Source: JBCCZC01 sp039188505
Lineage (GTDB): Bacteria > Pseudomonadota > Gammaproteobacteria > Xanthomonadales > SZUA-38
NCBI GenBank assembly: GCA_039188505.1
Contig: JBCCZC010000123.1
Span: forward strand, 1 to 13,845
Direction of reading: 5' to 3'
Length of the DNA: 13,845 nucleotides
Made by a program: the position numbers and the translations under genes. Below are positions 7,919 through 13,845 of the stretch, piece after piece (within the stretch, counting starts at the first letter, position 1; each line of letters opens with the position of its first letter). The notes beneath the pieces are model-generated. The model ran no database searches. It was not told the DNA's origin and worked only from the letters and a program-made list of their open reading frames with translations.

Positions 7919-9568
7919 GTGGAACGGGAATCGATGGAGTTCGACGTCGTCATCGTGGGCGGCGGGCCGGCGGGCCTGTCCGCGGCCATTCGCCTGCGGC
8001 AGCTCGCCGCCGAGAAAGGCGAGGATATCCAGGTGTGCCTGGTCGAGAAGGGCTCCGAGATCGGCGCGCACATCCTCTCCGGCGCGGTGTTCGAGCCGCG
8101 CGCGCTCAACGAGCTGATCCCGGACTGGAAGGACCAGGGGGCGCCGGTCACCACGGCGGTCACCGGAGACGAGTTCTACCAGCTGAAATCGGACTCGGCG
8201 GCGCGGAAGGTGCCGAACGGGCTGGTGCCCAAGCCGATGCACAACGAGGGCAACTACGTCATCAGCCTCGGCGCGCTGTGCCAGTGGCTGGGCGACCAGG
8301 CCGAGGCCCTCGAGGTGAACATCTTCCCGGGGTTCCCGGCCTCCGAGCTGATCATCGATGACAACGGCGCGGTGGCGGGCGTCATCACCCAGGACATGGG
8401 GATCGGTCGCGACGGCGAGCCCAAGGCCGGCCACGAGCCGGGCTATGAGCTCCGCGCGCGCTACACGATCTTCGCCGAGGGCTGCCGCGGCCACCTCGGC
8501 AAGCAGCTCGAGCAGCGCTACAACCTGCGCGAGGGTGCGGATCCGCAGCACTACGGGCTGGGCTGCAAGGAGGTCTGGCGGGTTCCGAAGGAGCAGCATA
8601 AGCCGGGCCTGGTCGTGCACACGCTCGGCTGGCCGCTCGACAATTCGACCGGCGGTGGCGGCTGGATCTATCACTACGGCGACGACCTCGTGTCCGTCGG
8701 CATGGTCGTGTCGCTCGCCTACGAGAATCCGCACCTCTCGCCCTTCGAGGAGTTCCAGCGCTGGAAGCACCACCCGGAGGTGAGGCGCCACATCGAGGGC
8801 GGCGAGCGCGTGAGCTACGGCGCGCGGGCCCTGAACAAGGGCGGCCTCCAGTCGCTGCCCAAGCTGAGCTTCCCCGGCGGCGTGATGGCCGGCTGCGAGG
8901 CCGGCTTCCTCAACAGCGTGAAGATCAAGGGCAACCACCTGGCGATGAAGACCGGGATGATCGCCGCGGAGGCCGTGTTCGACGCCTTCGCTCGCGGTGA
9001 TGAGGGCGGGAAGGATCTGAAGGGCTTCGGCGACGCGATCCAGTCGTCCTGGGTCCACGACGAACTCTACCGGGCCCGCAACTTCGAGCCGGCGATCAAG
9101 AAGTTCGGGACGTTTCTGGGCGGGGCGTTCACGTTCCTCGACCAGAACATCTTCAACGGCAAGATGCCGTTCACCTGGCGGATTCCGAAGCCCGATCACG
9201 AGACCCTGAAGCCCGCGGCGGACATGCCGCGGATCGGCTACCCGAAGCCTGACGGCAAGCTCAGCTTCGACCGCCTGTCCTCGGTCTTCCTGTCCTCGAC
9301 CAACCACGAGGAGGATCAGCCGAGCCACCTGCAGCTCGCCGATCCGTCGATCCACATCGAGAAGAACCTGCCGCTGTTCGACGAGCCCGCGCAGCGCTAC
9401 TGCCCGGCGGGCGTGTACGAGGTGGTCGAGGAAGAGGGCAAGGCGACGTTCCGCGTGAACGCGCAGAACTGCGTCCACTGCAAGACCTGCGACATCAAGG
9501 AACCGAACCAGAACATCAACTGGGTGGTGCCCGAAGGCGGCGGCGGTCCGAACTACTCGGGGATGTAG
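7919..9568 (+). CDS. etfD: Electron transfer flavoprotein-ubiquinone oxidoreductase
   Basis: A 549-residue enzyme that takes electrons from reduced electron transfer flavoprotein (fed by acyl-CoA and other dehydrogenases) and reduces ubiquinone at the inner face of the membrane. An FAD-binding GGGPAGLSAA follows the first strand (residues 14-23). The C-terminal ferredoxin-like part has the four 4Fe-4S cysteines C495 (CPAGVYEV), C518, C521 and C524 (CVHCKTC), and the protein ends with the family-typical PEGGGGPNYSGM. Length agrees with proteobacterial homologues (about 550). The frame is open back to 7814, but GTG 7919 is chosen because of GAGGAG upstream and the conserved N-terminal sequence. 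The gene stands alone: no etfA or etfB lies in the window, so its donor is encoded elsewhere. It ends at a strong terminator. Confidence 0.96.
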   Translation: MERESMEFDVVIVGGGPAGLSAAIRLRQLAAEKGEDIQVCLVEKGSEIGAHILSGAVFEPRALNELIPDWKDQGAPVTTAVTGDEFYQLKSDSAARKVPNGLVPKPMHNEGNYVISLGALCQWLGDQAEALEVNIFPGFPASELIIDDNGAVAGVITQDMGIGRDGEPKAGHEPGYELRARYTIFAEGCRGHLGKQLEQRYNLREGADPQHYGLGCKEVWRVPKEQHKPGLVVHTLGWPLDNSTGGGGWIYHYGDDLVSVGMVVSLAYENPHLSPFEEFQRWKHHPEVRRHIEGGERVSYGARALNKGGLQSLPKLSFPGGVMAGCEAGFLNSVKIKGNHLAMKTGMIAAEAVFDAFARGDEGGKDLKGFGDAIQSSWVHDELYRARNFEPAIKKFGTFLGGAFTFLDQNIFNGKMPFTWRIPKPDHETLKPAADMPRIGYPKPDGKLSFDRLSSVFLSSTNHEEDQPSHLQLADPSIHIEKNLPLFDEPAQRYCPAGVYEVVEEEGKATFRVNAQNCVHCKTCDIKEPNQNINWVVPEGGGGPNYSGM

Positions 9569-9584
9569 CTACTCGCAGGTAGCG

Positions 9585-9620
9585 ACGGAAAAAGGGGGCA
9601 GCTCGGCCCCCTTTTTTCGT
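9585..9620. terminator. Strong bidirectional intrinsic terminator
   Basis: ACGGAAAAAGGGGGC (9585-9599) and GCCCCCTTTTTTCGT (9606-9620) form a 15-bp stem, with one G-T pair, around a 6-nt AGCTCG loop. There is a T-run on the plus strand and an A-run that becomes a T-run on the minus strand. It lies 16 nt past the ETF-QO stop and 3 nt past the convergent regulator stop, so it can serve both genes. Confidence 0.95.
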
Positions 9621-9623
9621 TGA

Positions 9624-10328
9624 CTAGGAGGCAGCGACCCTGGCGGGCTCGTACAGCCGCGCCACGTCGGCGCGCGTGAGCACCTGGACCATCCAGAAGG
9701 TCACCGCGAGATTCAGCAGGTATTTCGCCGCGGCGGCGATCTGGATCGGATCACCGCCGGGCATCAGCTCGCCGCCCGGAAGCAGCAGGTTGACGGCGAG
9801 GAAGAAGCAGCAGATGGCGAGCATGGCGCGGCGTGCCCAGGACCGGAGCTTGAACACCGGGTAGACGACGCCCGCGAAGAAGGCCGAGAAGCCCAGCGCG
9901 AGACCGAAGACGATCAGCGATCGATGGTCCGCCAGCTGGGCATCCGGCTGGCCGGCGATCAGCACGATCGCGTTGATAAGCGTGTAGCGGGCGGAGAAGG
10001 CGAGGACGGCGAACAGCGCCACGAGGCTGTTGGGCAGGTCGCGGTCGTCGAGCGGCATGAGGCGTCGTGTGATCGCTAGCATGAGTATTTTCATCTCCAT
10101 GAGGACGGGGCCGAAATCGATCCGGTCGGTTCGGTATTCCAGCGTGTGGGTTTCGACACCAAGCGCCGCGGCCAGCGCCTTGAAGGTCCTCAGGGAAACG
10201 ACGCCCTCCGTCTCGGCCCGCTGAACTGTGCGGGCGGCGAGCCTGGCCTCCTCGGCCAGCTGTTCCTGCGTCCAGCTGCGCTCCTGGCGCAGCGCCTTGA
10301 TGGCTTCACGTCGGACCCGGATGGTCAT
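9624..10328 (-). CDS. Membrane-anchored XRE-family transcriptional regulator
   Basis: A 234-residue protein with an N-terminal Cro/C1-type helix-turn-helix (about 7-60; WTQEQLAEEARLAARTVQRAE is the DNA-binding pair of helices) joined to about four membrane spans (101-125, 137-158, 168-185, 196-218). A linker (61-100) connects them. The architecture predicts a DNA-binding domain on the cytoplasmic side of the membrane, so promoter contact would be tied to an envelope or lipid signal; this is inference. The ATG start has GGAG 6 nt upstream. Three TGTCGT repeats lie in the gap upstream and could be its own operator. It is downstream of degS on the same strand and convergent with ETF-QO. The ligand or sensed signal is unknown. 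Confidence 0.85.
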   Translation of the reverse strand: MTIRVRREAIKALRQERSWTQEQLAEEARLAARTVQRAETEGVVSLRTFKALAAALGVETHTLEYRTDRIDFGPVLMEMKILMLAITRRLMPLDDRDLPNSLVALFAVLAFSARYTLINAIVLIAGQPDAQLADHRSLIVFGLALGFSAFFAGVVYPVFKLRSWARRAMLAICCFFLAVNLLLPGGELMPGGDPIQIAAAAKYLLNLAVTFWMVQVLTRADVARLYEPARVAAS

Positions 10329-10383
10329 GGGCGACTCCGCTTGGAGACGGTTCGATTCTTGGGCTCAGACGGCGCCGCGGTCC

Positions 10384-10416
10384 ACGACAGGAGCACGACA
10401 GTTGCTGAAAACGACA
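10384..10416 (-). repeat. Three direct TGTCGT repeats upstream of the XRE regulator
   Basis: ACGACA occurs on the plus strand at 10384-10389, 10395-10400 and 10411-10416 (TGTCGT in the sense of the regulator gene), with start-to-start distances of 11 and 16 nt. The first two share the 8-mer CACGACAG. They sit 56-88 nt upstream of the regulator start and just after the degS stop, in the 101-nt gap. A tandem operator for autoregulation is plausible. Confidence 0.45.
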
Positions 10417-10429
10417 AAAACAGGGGCGA

Positions 10430-11569
10430 TCAGCTGGTGAGGTGAAGCCCCGGCGGGCGCTGGATCAGCTCCGCCTCCGTCTCGATGACCTCGCCGCCGC
10501 GCAGGACGCGGATGGGCACGGCGGTGCCCGGCGGCGTCGACGCGATGCGCTGCAGCAGCTCGCGCAGGGTCGAGACCGGGCGGTCGTCATAGTGCGTCAG
10601 GTAGTCACCGAACCGCAGGCCGGCGGCTTCCGCGGGGCCACCCGGGAACACGTCGCGCAGCACCATGATCGGTTCGTCGACCAGCGGCGGGCGCGGGAGG
10701 GACGCCGGATCGCGCAGGATCACGCCCAGCCAGCCGCGCTGGACCTGGCCGTAATCGACGATCTGGCCCGCCACGTCGATGGCCGTTTCCACCGGGATAG
10801 CGAAGCCGATGCCCTCGGCGCCGGCGTCGCGGGCGAAGGTGGCTGTGTTGATGCCGATGAGTTCGCCGCGCGTGTTCACCAGCGCTCCGCCCGAATTGCC
10901 TTCGTTGATGGCCGCGTCCGTCTGGATGAAATCGTCGTAGAGCCCGCCGATCAGGTCCCGCCGTCCGGTGGCGCTGATGATGCCCATGGTGACGGTCTTG
11001 CCGAGGCCGAGCGGGTTGCCGATCGCCAGCGCGATGTCGCCGACCTGGACGGTGGGCGTCGGCGCTGGCCGGGCGGCGCGCAGGCCCTCGGCGGTGATCT
11101 CGAGCACCGCGAGGTCCGTGTCCTGGTCCACGCCCAGTACCGTCGCATCCGCGATGCGGCCGTCCCAGAGCGCGACCCAGACATCGCCGGCGCCGCGAAT
11201 GACGTGATAGTTGGTGATGACGATGCCGGCATCGTCGACGACGACGCCGGAGCCGAGCTCCGTCCGGGCGCCGAAGTCGAGTCGCCCGTAGAGCGGCTGG
11301 CGCAGGAACTGATCGAAGACGGGGAGGCCGTCGCCACCGGTCGGCAGCGGGTCGTTGCTGCGGTCGACGTAGACGTTGACCACGGAGGGCGCCGCCCGCT
11401 CGACCGCGGCGGCGTAGGAAACCTTGAGCGCCGCCAACGTCTGCGGCGACTCGGCGGGAGCCGACAGCAGGGCCTCGCGGCGGGCATAGACGAAGGCCGC
11501 GAGCGCCACCAGCAGTCCGATGAGCGCAAATCGGCCGTAATACATGGTCGATTCGTAGAGGCTGCGCAT
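10430..11569 (-). CDS. degS: DegS/AlgW-type membrane-anchored serine protease with one PDZ domain
   Basis: A 379-residue periplasmic protease of the HtrA family held in the inner membrane by an N-terminal segment (about 13-28). The trypsin-like domain (about 45-270) has an intact catalytic triad: H122 (ITNYHVI), D152 (DTDLAVLEI) and S226 (NEGNSGGAL). One PDZ domain follows (about 278-368), whereas DegP/MucD have two, so DegS or AlgW is the best match. In this family, misfolded outer-membrane proteins bind the PDZ domain and trigger cleavage of an anti-sigma factor (RseA/MucA), releasing the envelope-stress sigma factor. No rseA or mucA is in the window. The start is the ATG at 11569 with AAGG upstream; an ATG 8 codons in (MYYGRF) is the alternative. 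It is divergent from petA. Confidence 0.9.
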   Translation of the reverse strand: MRSLYESTMYYGRFALIGLLVALAAFVYARREALLSAPAESPQTLAALKVSYAAAVERAAPSVVNVYVDRSNDPLPTGGDGLPVFDQFLRQPLYGRLDFGARTELGSGVVVDDAGIVITNYHVIRGAGDVWVALWDGRIADATVLGVDQDTDLAVLEITAEGLRAARPAPTPTVQVGDIALAIGNPLGLGKTVTMGIISATGRRDLIGGLYDDFIQTDAAINEGNSGGALVNTRGELIGINTATFARDAGAEGIGFAIPVETAIDVAGQIVDYGQVQRGWLGVILRDPASLPRPPLVDEPIMVLRDVFPGGPAEAAGLRFGDYLTHYDDRPVSTLRELLQRIASTPPGTAVPIRVLRGGEVIETEAELIQRPPGLHLTS

Positions 11570-11592
11570 GGTGGCCTTGACGCTTCCTTCCC

Positions 11593-11602
11593 CCTCATGA
11601 GG
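11593..11602. repeat. 10-bp perfect palindrome upstream of degS
   Basis: CCTCATGAGG is fully self-complementary and lies 24 nt before the degS ATG, in the likely leader or promoter region of the divergent degS/petA gap. It could be a small operator or be fortuitous. Confidence 0.3.
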
Positions 11603-11630
11603 TCACCATTACTGATGATCTCGTGGCAGA

Positions 11631-11663
11631 CAGCGACGATCTGCGTGGTGCCGATCGTCGTTG
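11631..11663. repeat. 11-bp inverted repeat abutting the petA promoter
   Basis: CAGCGACGATC (11631-11641) and GATCGTCGTTG (11653-11663) pair over 11 bp with one G-T, around 11 nt. The inner 8 bp (CGACGATC/GATCGTCG) are perfect. The right arm overlaps the first bases of the candidate -35 (11661-11666), a good position for a repressor site or a class II activator site. Confidence 0.5.
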
Positions 11664-11690
11664 TCCTTGACCGTCTATTCCTTGTACAAT
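11661..11690 (+). promoter_or_regulatory. Candidate sigma70 promoter for petABC
   Basis: TTGTCC (11661-11666), an 18-nt spacer and TACAAT (11685-11690, preceded by TTG) lie about 63 nt before the petA ATG. An adjacent TTGACC (11667-11672) would leave only 12 nt to the -10 and is less likely. A second AT-rich stretch (11725-11742) lies closer to the gene. Confidence 0.5.
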
Positions 11691-11742
11691 TCCGGAGTTC
11701 AGCGGCGTGATCACCGCGACCATTAGAAACAATATCATTATT

Positions 11743-11748
11743 GGAGAG
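11743..11748 (+). promoter_or_regulatory. Ribosome-binding site fixing the petA start
   Basis: GGAGAG sits 4 nt before ATG 11753. The in-frame TTG at 11741 would place this site inside the gene, so the shorter protein is preferred. Confidence 0.6.
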
Positions 11749-11752
11749 CTGG

Positions 11753-12349
11753 ATGTCTAGCGAAGACGTCAACGATGGACGTCGTCGATTCCTGACGGGC
11801 TCCTTTGCCGTGGTTGGTGCGGCTGGGGCTCTCGGCGCGGCCATTCCATTCATCAAGATGTGGGAACCGAGCGCGAAGGCCCAGGCGGCCGGCGCACCGG
11901 TGGAAGTCAACATCGGCAAGCTCGAGCCTGGGCAGATGCTCACCACCGAATGGCGGGGTCGCCCGATCTGGGTGGTGAACCGCACGCCAGAGATGCTCGA
12001 GGCGCTCGGAGGCGTTCGCGACGAGCTGCGCGATCCGGACTCGGCCGTCGAGCAGCAGCCGGGCTACGCGCAGAACGACACGCGCTCACTCAAGCCTGAG
12101 CTGCTTATTGTCATCGGCGTCTGCACGCACCTGGGCTGCTCACCGAAGTTCATCCCGGAAATGGAGCCGCAGGCGTTTTCCGAGGAGTGGGTCGGCGGCT
12201 TCTTCTGCCCGTGCCACAGCAGCAAGTTCGACCTCGCGGGGCGCGTCTTCGCGGGCGTTCCGGCGCCGTCAAACCTCGAAGTGCCGCCGCACAGCTACCT
12301 CGATGACGAGCGTATCGTCATCGGCATCGATCCGGAGGATGCAGCCTGA
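11753..12349 (+). CDS. petA: Ubiquinol-cytochrome c reductase, Rieske iron-sulfur subunit
   Basis: A 198-residue subunit of the cytochrome bc1 complex (complex III) that takes one electron from ubiquinol at the Qo site and passes it to cytochrome c1. The N-terminus DGRRRFLTGSF (8-18) is a twin-arginine-type sequence followed by a single membrane helix (about 15-34), consistent with Tat-dependent insertion. The 2Fe-2S ligands are C124 and H126 (CTHLGC, 124-129) and C152 and H155 (CPCH), with C129 and C154 forming the stabilising disulfide. Residues 85-115 form the loop typical of proteobacterial Rieske proteins. The stop TGA overlaps the petB ATG by one base, and the gene heads petABC. Confidence 0.97.
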   Translation: MSSEDVNDGRRRFLTGSFAVVGAAGALGAAIPFIKMWEPSAKAQAAGAPVEVNIGKLEPGQMLTTEWRGRPIWVVNRTPEMLEALGGVRDELRDPDSAVEQQPGYAQNDTRSLKPELLIVIGVCTHLGCSPKFIPEMEPQAFSEEWVGGFFCPCHSSKFDLAGRVFAGVPAPSNLEVPPHSYLDDERIVIGIDPEDAA

Positions 12350-13593
12350 TGGCGAACGGACAGAATATGGTCGGCCGCGCTGCCGACGCCACCATGGAGT
12401 GGGTGGATGCCCGGATTCCGGCGACGCAGTTCTACAAGGATCACCTGTCGAACTATTACGCCTCGAAGAACCTCAACATGTGGTACTTCTTCGGCTCGCT
12501 GTCGCTGCTGGTGCTGGTCAACCAGCTCCTCACGGGGATCTGGCTGACCATGCACTACAAGCCGGACGCGGCGCTCGCGTTCGCTTCCGTCGAGTACATC
12601 ATGCGCGACGTGCCCTACGGCTGGCTCGTGCGCTACATGCACTCGACCGGCGCCTCGGCCTTCTTCGTGGTGGTCTACCTCCACATGTGGCGAGGCATCA
12701 TGTACGGGTCGTACCGCAAGCCGCGGGAACTGATCTGGATCTTCGGCATGCTCATCTACCTCGCGCTGATGGCCGAGGCGTTCCTGGGCTACGTGCTGCC
12801 CTGGGGCCAGATGTCCTACTGGGGCGCGCAGGTGATCGTGTCGCTCTTCAGCGCCATCCCATTCATAGGCGAGGGCCTGACCGAATGGATCCGCGGTGAC
12901 TATCTCATCTCGGACGCGACGCTGAACCGCTTCTTCGCGCTGCACGTCGTGGCGCTGCCGATGGCGATCCTGCTGCTGGTATTGCTTCACCTGACCGCGC
13001 TTCACAGCGTTGGGTCGAATAATCCGGACGGCGTCGAGATCAAGGCTAACAAGGACGAGAACGGCGTGCCGGTCGACGGCATCGCGTTCCACCCGTACTA
13101 CACGGTCAAGGACATGATCGGCGTGGGCTTTTTCCTGCTGATCTTTGCCTTCGTGATCTTCTTCGCGCCCGAGGGCGGCGGCTACTTCCTCGAGCACGAC
13201 AACTTCGTGCCCGCAGATCCGCTGGTAACGCCTGCGCTCATCAAGCCGGTGTGGTACTTCACGCCGTACTACGCGATGCTCCGCGCCGTTCCCGACAAGC
13301 TCGGTGGCGTGATCGTCATGGGCGGCGCAGTCATGATTCTGTTCGCGCTGCCTTGGCTCGACCGCAGCAACGTCAAGTCGATCCGCTACAAGGGCGTGCT
13401 CGCCAAGGTCCTGTACGGTCTCTTCGTGGTCTCCTTCCTGGTGCTGGGTTGGCTCGGCGGCCAGGCAGGTAGCGACACGATGACCTTCTGGGCCCGCGTG
13501 CTCACCATCTATTATTTCGCCTTCTTCATTGGCATGCCGTGGTGGAGCCGCTGGGACAAGACCAAGCCGGTACCGGAGCGGGTAACCACATGA
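12349..13593 (+). CDS. petB: Ubiquinol-cytochrome c reductase, cytochrome b subunit
   Basis: A 414-residue integral membrane subunit of complex III that carries hemes bL and bH and forms the Qo and Qi sites. The helix B heme ligands are H98 and H112; those of helix D are H199 and H214, with 14 residues between them rather than the 13 usual in mitochondrial and alphaproteobacterial proteins. GYVLPWGQMSYWGA (148-160) is the conserved Qo region. The Qo motif that is PEWY in mitochondria reads PVWY here (300-303), a variant known from beta- and gammaproteobacteria. About eight membrane helices can be placed, including C-terminal ones near 255-272, 319-336, 354-370 and 381-397. The start overlaps the petA stop by 1 nt and the end overlaps petC as ATGA, so all three genes are translationally linked. 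Confidence 0.97.
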   Translation: MANGQNMVGRAADATMEWVDARIPATQFYKDHLSNYYASKNLNMWYFFGSLSLLVLVNQLLTGIWLTMHYKPDAALAFASVEYIMRDVPYGWLVRYMHSTGASAFFVVVYLHMWRGIMYGSYRKPRELIWIFGMLIYLALMAEAFLGYVLPWGQMSYWGAQVIVSLFSAIPFIGEGLTEWIRGDYLISDATLNRFFALHVVALPMAILLLVLLHLTALHSVGSNNPDGVEIKANKDENGVPVDGIAFHPYYTVKDMIGVGFFLLIFAFVIFFAPEGGGYFLEHDNFVPADPLVTPALIKPVWYFTPYYAMLRAVPDKLGGVIVMGGAVMILFALPWLDRSNVKSIRYKGVLAKVLYGLFVVSFLVLGWLGGQAGSDTMTFWARVLTIYYFAFFIGMPWWSRWDKTKPVPERVTT

Positions 13594-13845
13594 ACAGACT
13601 GACTGCTGGACTGCTCGCGCTGTCGTTGACGGGCGGTGCGATGGCTGCGGGTGGCGACGTTCCCCTGGAGCACGCAAAGACCGATATCGGTAACGTGGCG
13701 GCGCTTCAGCGTGGCGCCGCGACCTACATGAATTACTGTGCCGGGTGTCACTCCATGGAGTACATGCGGTATAGCCGGCTCATGGAGGATCTTGAGCTCA
13801 CAGAGGAACAGGTCGTCGAGAATCTGATCTTCGACAACAGCAAGA
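13590..13845 (+). CDS. petC: Cytochrome c1 (3' end outside window)
   Basis: The first 85 residues of the third bc1 subunit. A signal peptide (MNRLTAGLLALSLTGGAMAA, 1-20) is followed by the covalent heme c site CAGCH (50-54) within YMNYC…CHSMEYMRYSRL, which is typical of cytochrome c1. The Met axial ligand and C-terminal membrane anchor lie beyond the window. The ATG overlaps the petB TGA (ATGA, 13590-13593), which fixes the start and indicates translational coupling. Confidence 0.95.
   Translation, partial: MNRLTAGLLALSLTGGAMAAGGDVPLEHAKTDIGNVAALQRGAATYMNYCAGCHSMEYMRYSRLMEDLELTEEQVVENLIFDNSK

Noticed and set aside
7862..9478. 538-codon minus-strand open frame opposite ETF-QO
   Set aside because: Complete overlap with a well-supported gene and biased low-complexity composition; a shadow frame.
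11667..11690. TTGACC as -35 for petA
   Set aside because: Only 12 nt separate it from TACAAT; TTGTCC six bases upstream gives an acceptable 18-nt spacer.
10442..11710. 422-codon plus-strand frame opposite degS
   Set aside because: Antisense to a protease gene with an intact catalytic triad; composition is typical of a shadow frame.
11707..11714. GTGATCAC palindrome upstream of petA as a CRP or FNR site
   Set aside because: It is only 8 bp, with neither the TGTGA-N6-TCACA nor TTGAT-N4-ATCAA layout.
12295..13677. 460-codon minus-strand frame opposite petB
   Set aside because: Its translation is dominated by H/R/E/V/Q runs, typical of the reverse complement of a membrane protein gene; petB is certain.

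Overview
This is a GC-rich segment of a bacterial chromosome, almost certainly from a gammaproteobacterium. The evidence is an ETF-ubiquinone oxidoreductase opening with the MERESMEFD-type N-terminus typical of that class, a petABC operon whose cytochrome b has the Qo motif PVWY instead of PEWY, and a DegS/AlgW-type protease beside it. Genes are tightly packed, with frequent stop/start overlaps and several GTG or TTG starts. I see no rRNA, tRNA, CRISPR array, insertion sequence or phage gene. No gap between genes exceeds 300 bases; the longest is 7637-7918 (282 bases).

Layout. Positions 1-720 (-) hold the 5' part of an uncharacterised protein gene. It is divergent from an AlkB-like dioxygenase gene (859-1461, +), and the gap between them carries a perfect 10-bp inverted repeat. 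A plus-strand unit follows: a 27-codon membrane mini-gene (1556-1639) whose stop overlaps the start of an XpaC-family gene (1639-2457), then an uncharacterised membrane protein (2473-3630). It converges at a compact hairpin (3632-3659) with a minus-strand unit that reads, in transcription order: acetoacetyl-CoA synthetase (7636-5666), TelA-like protein (5645-4851), DUF6498-type membrane protein (4854-4144) and a two-CBS-domain protein (4081-3650). Divergent from the synthetase gene is the ETF-QO gene (7919-9568), which ends at a strong two-way intrinsic terminator (9585-9620). That terminator is shared with a convergent gene for a membrane-anchored XRE regulator (10328-9624). Upstream of the regulator is degS (11569-10430, -), divergent from petA-petB-petC (11753 to the window end).

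How the genes work together. Two themes are well supported: respiration (ETF-QO delivers electrons to ubiquinone, and petABC encodes the cytochrome bc1 complex that oxidises ubiquinol) and short-chain acyl-CoA metabolism (acetoacetate activation). A third theme is inferred: envelope or chemical stress. It comprises XpaC and TelA, which are classically paired but here lie in two converging transcription units with four membrane or nucleotide-sensing partners, plus DegS, the membrane-bound XRE regulator and AlkB alkylation repair.

I do not see a clearly undescribed large system. The best candidates for new biology are the mini-membrane protein coupled to XpaC, the split XpaC/TelA neighbourhood, the membrane-anchored XRE regulator with three TGTCGT repeats upstream, and several perfect inverted repeats in divergent promoter regions.
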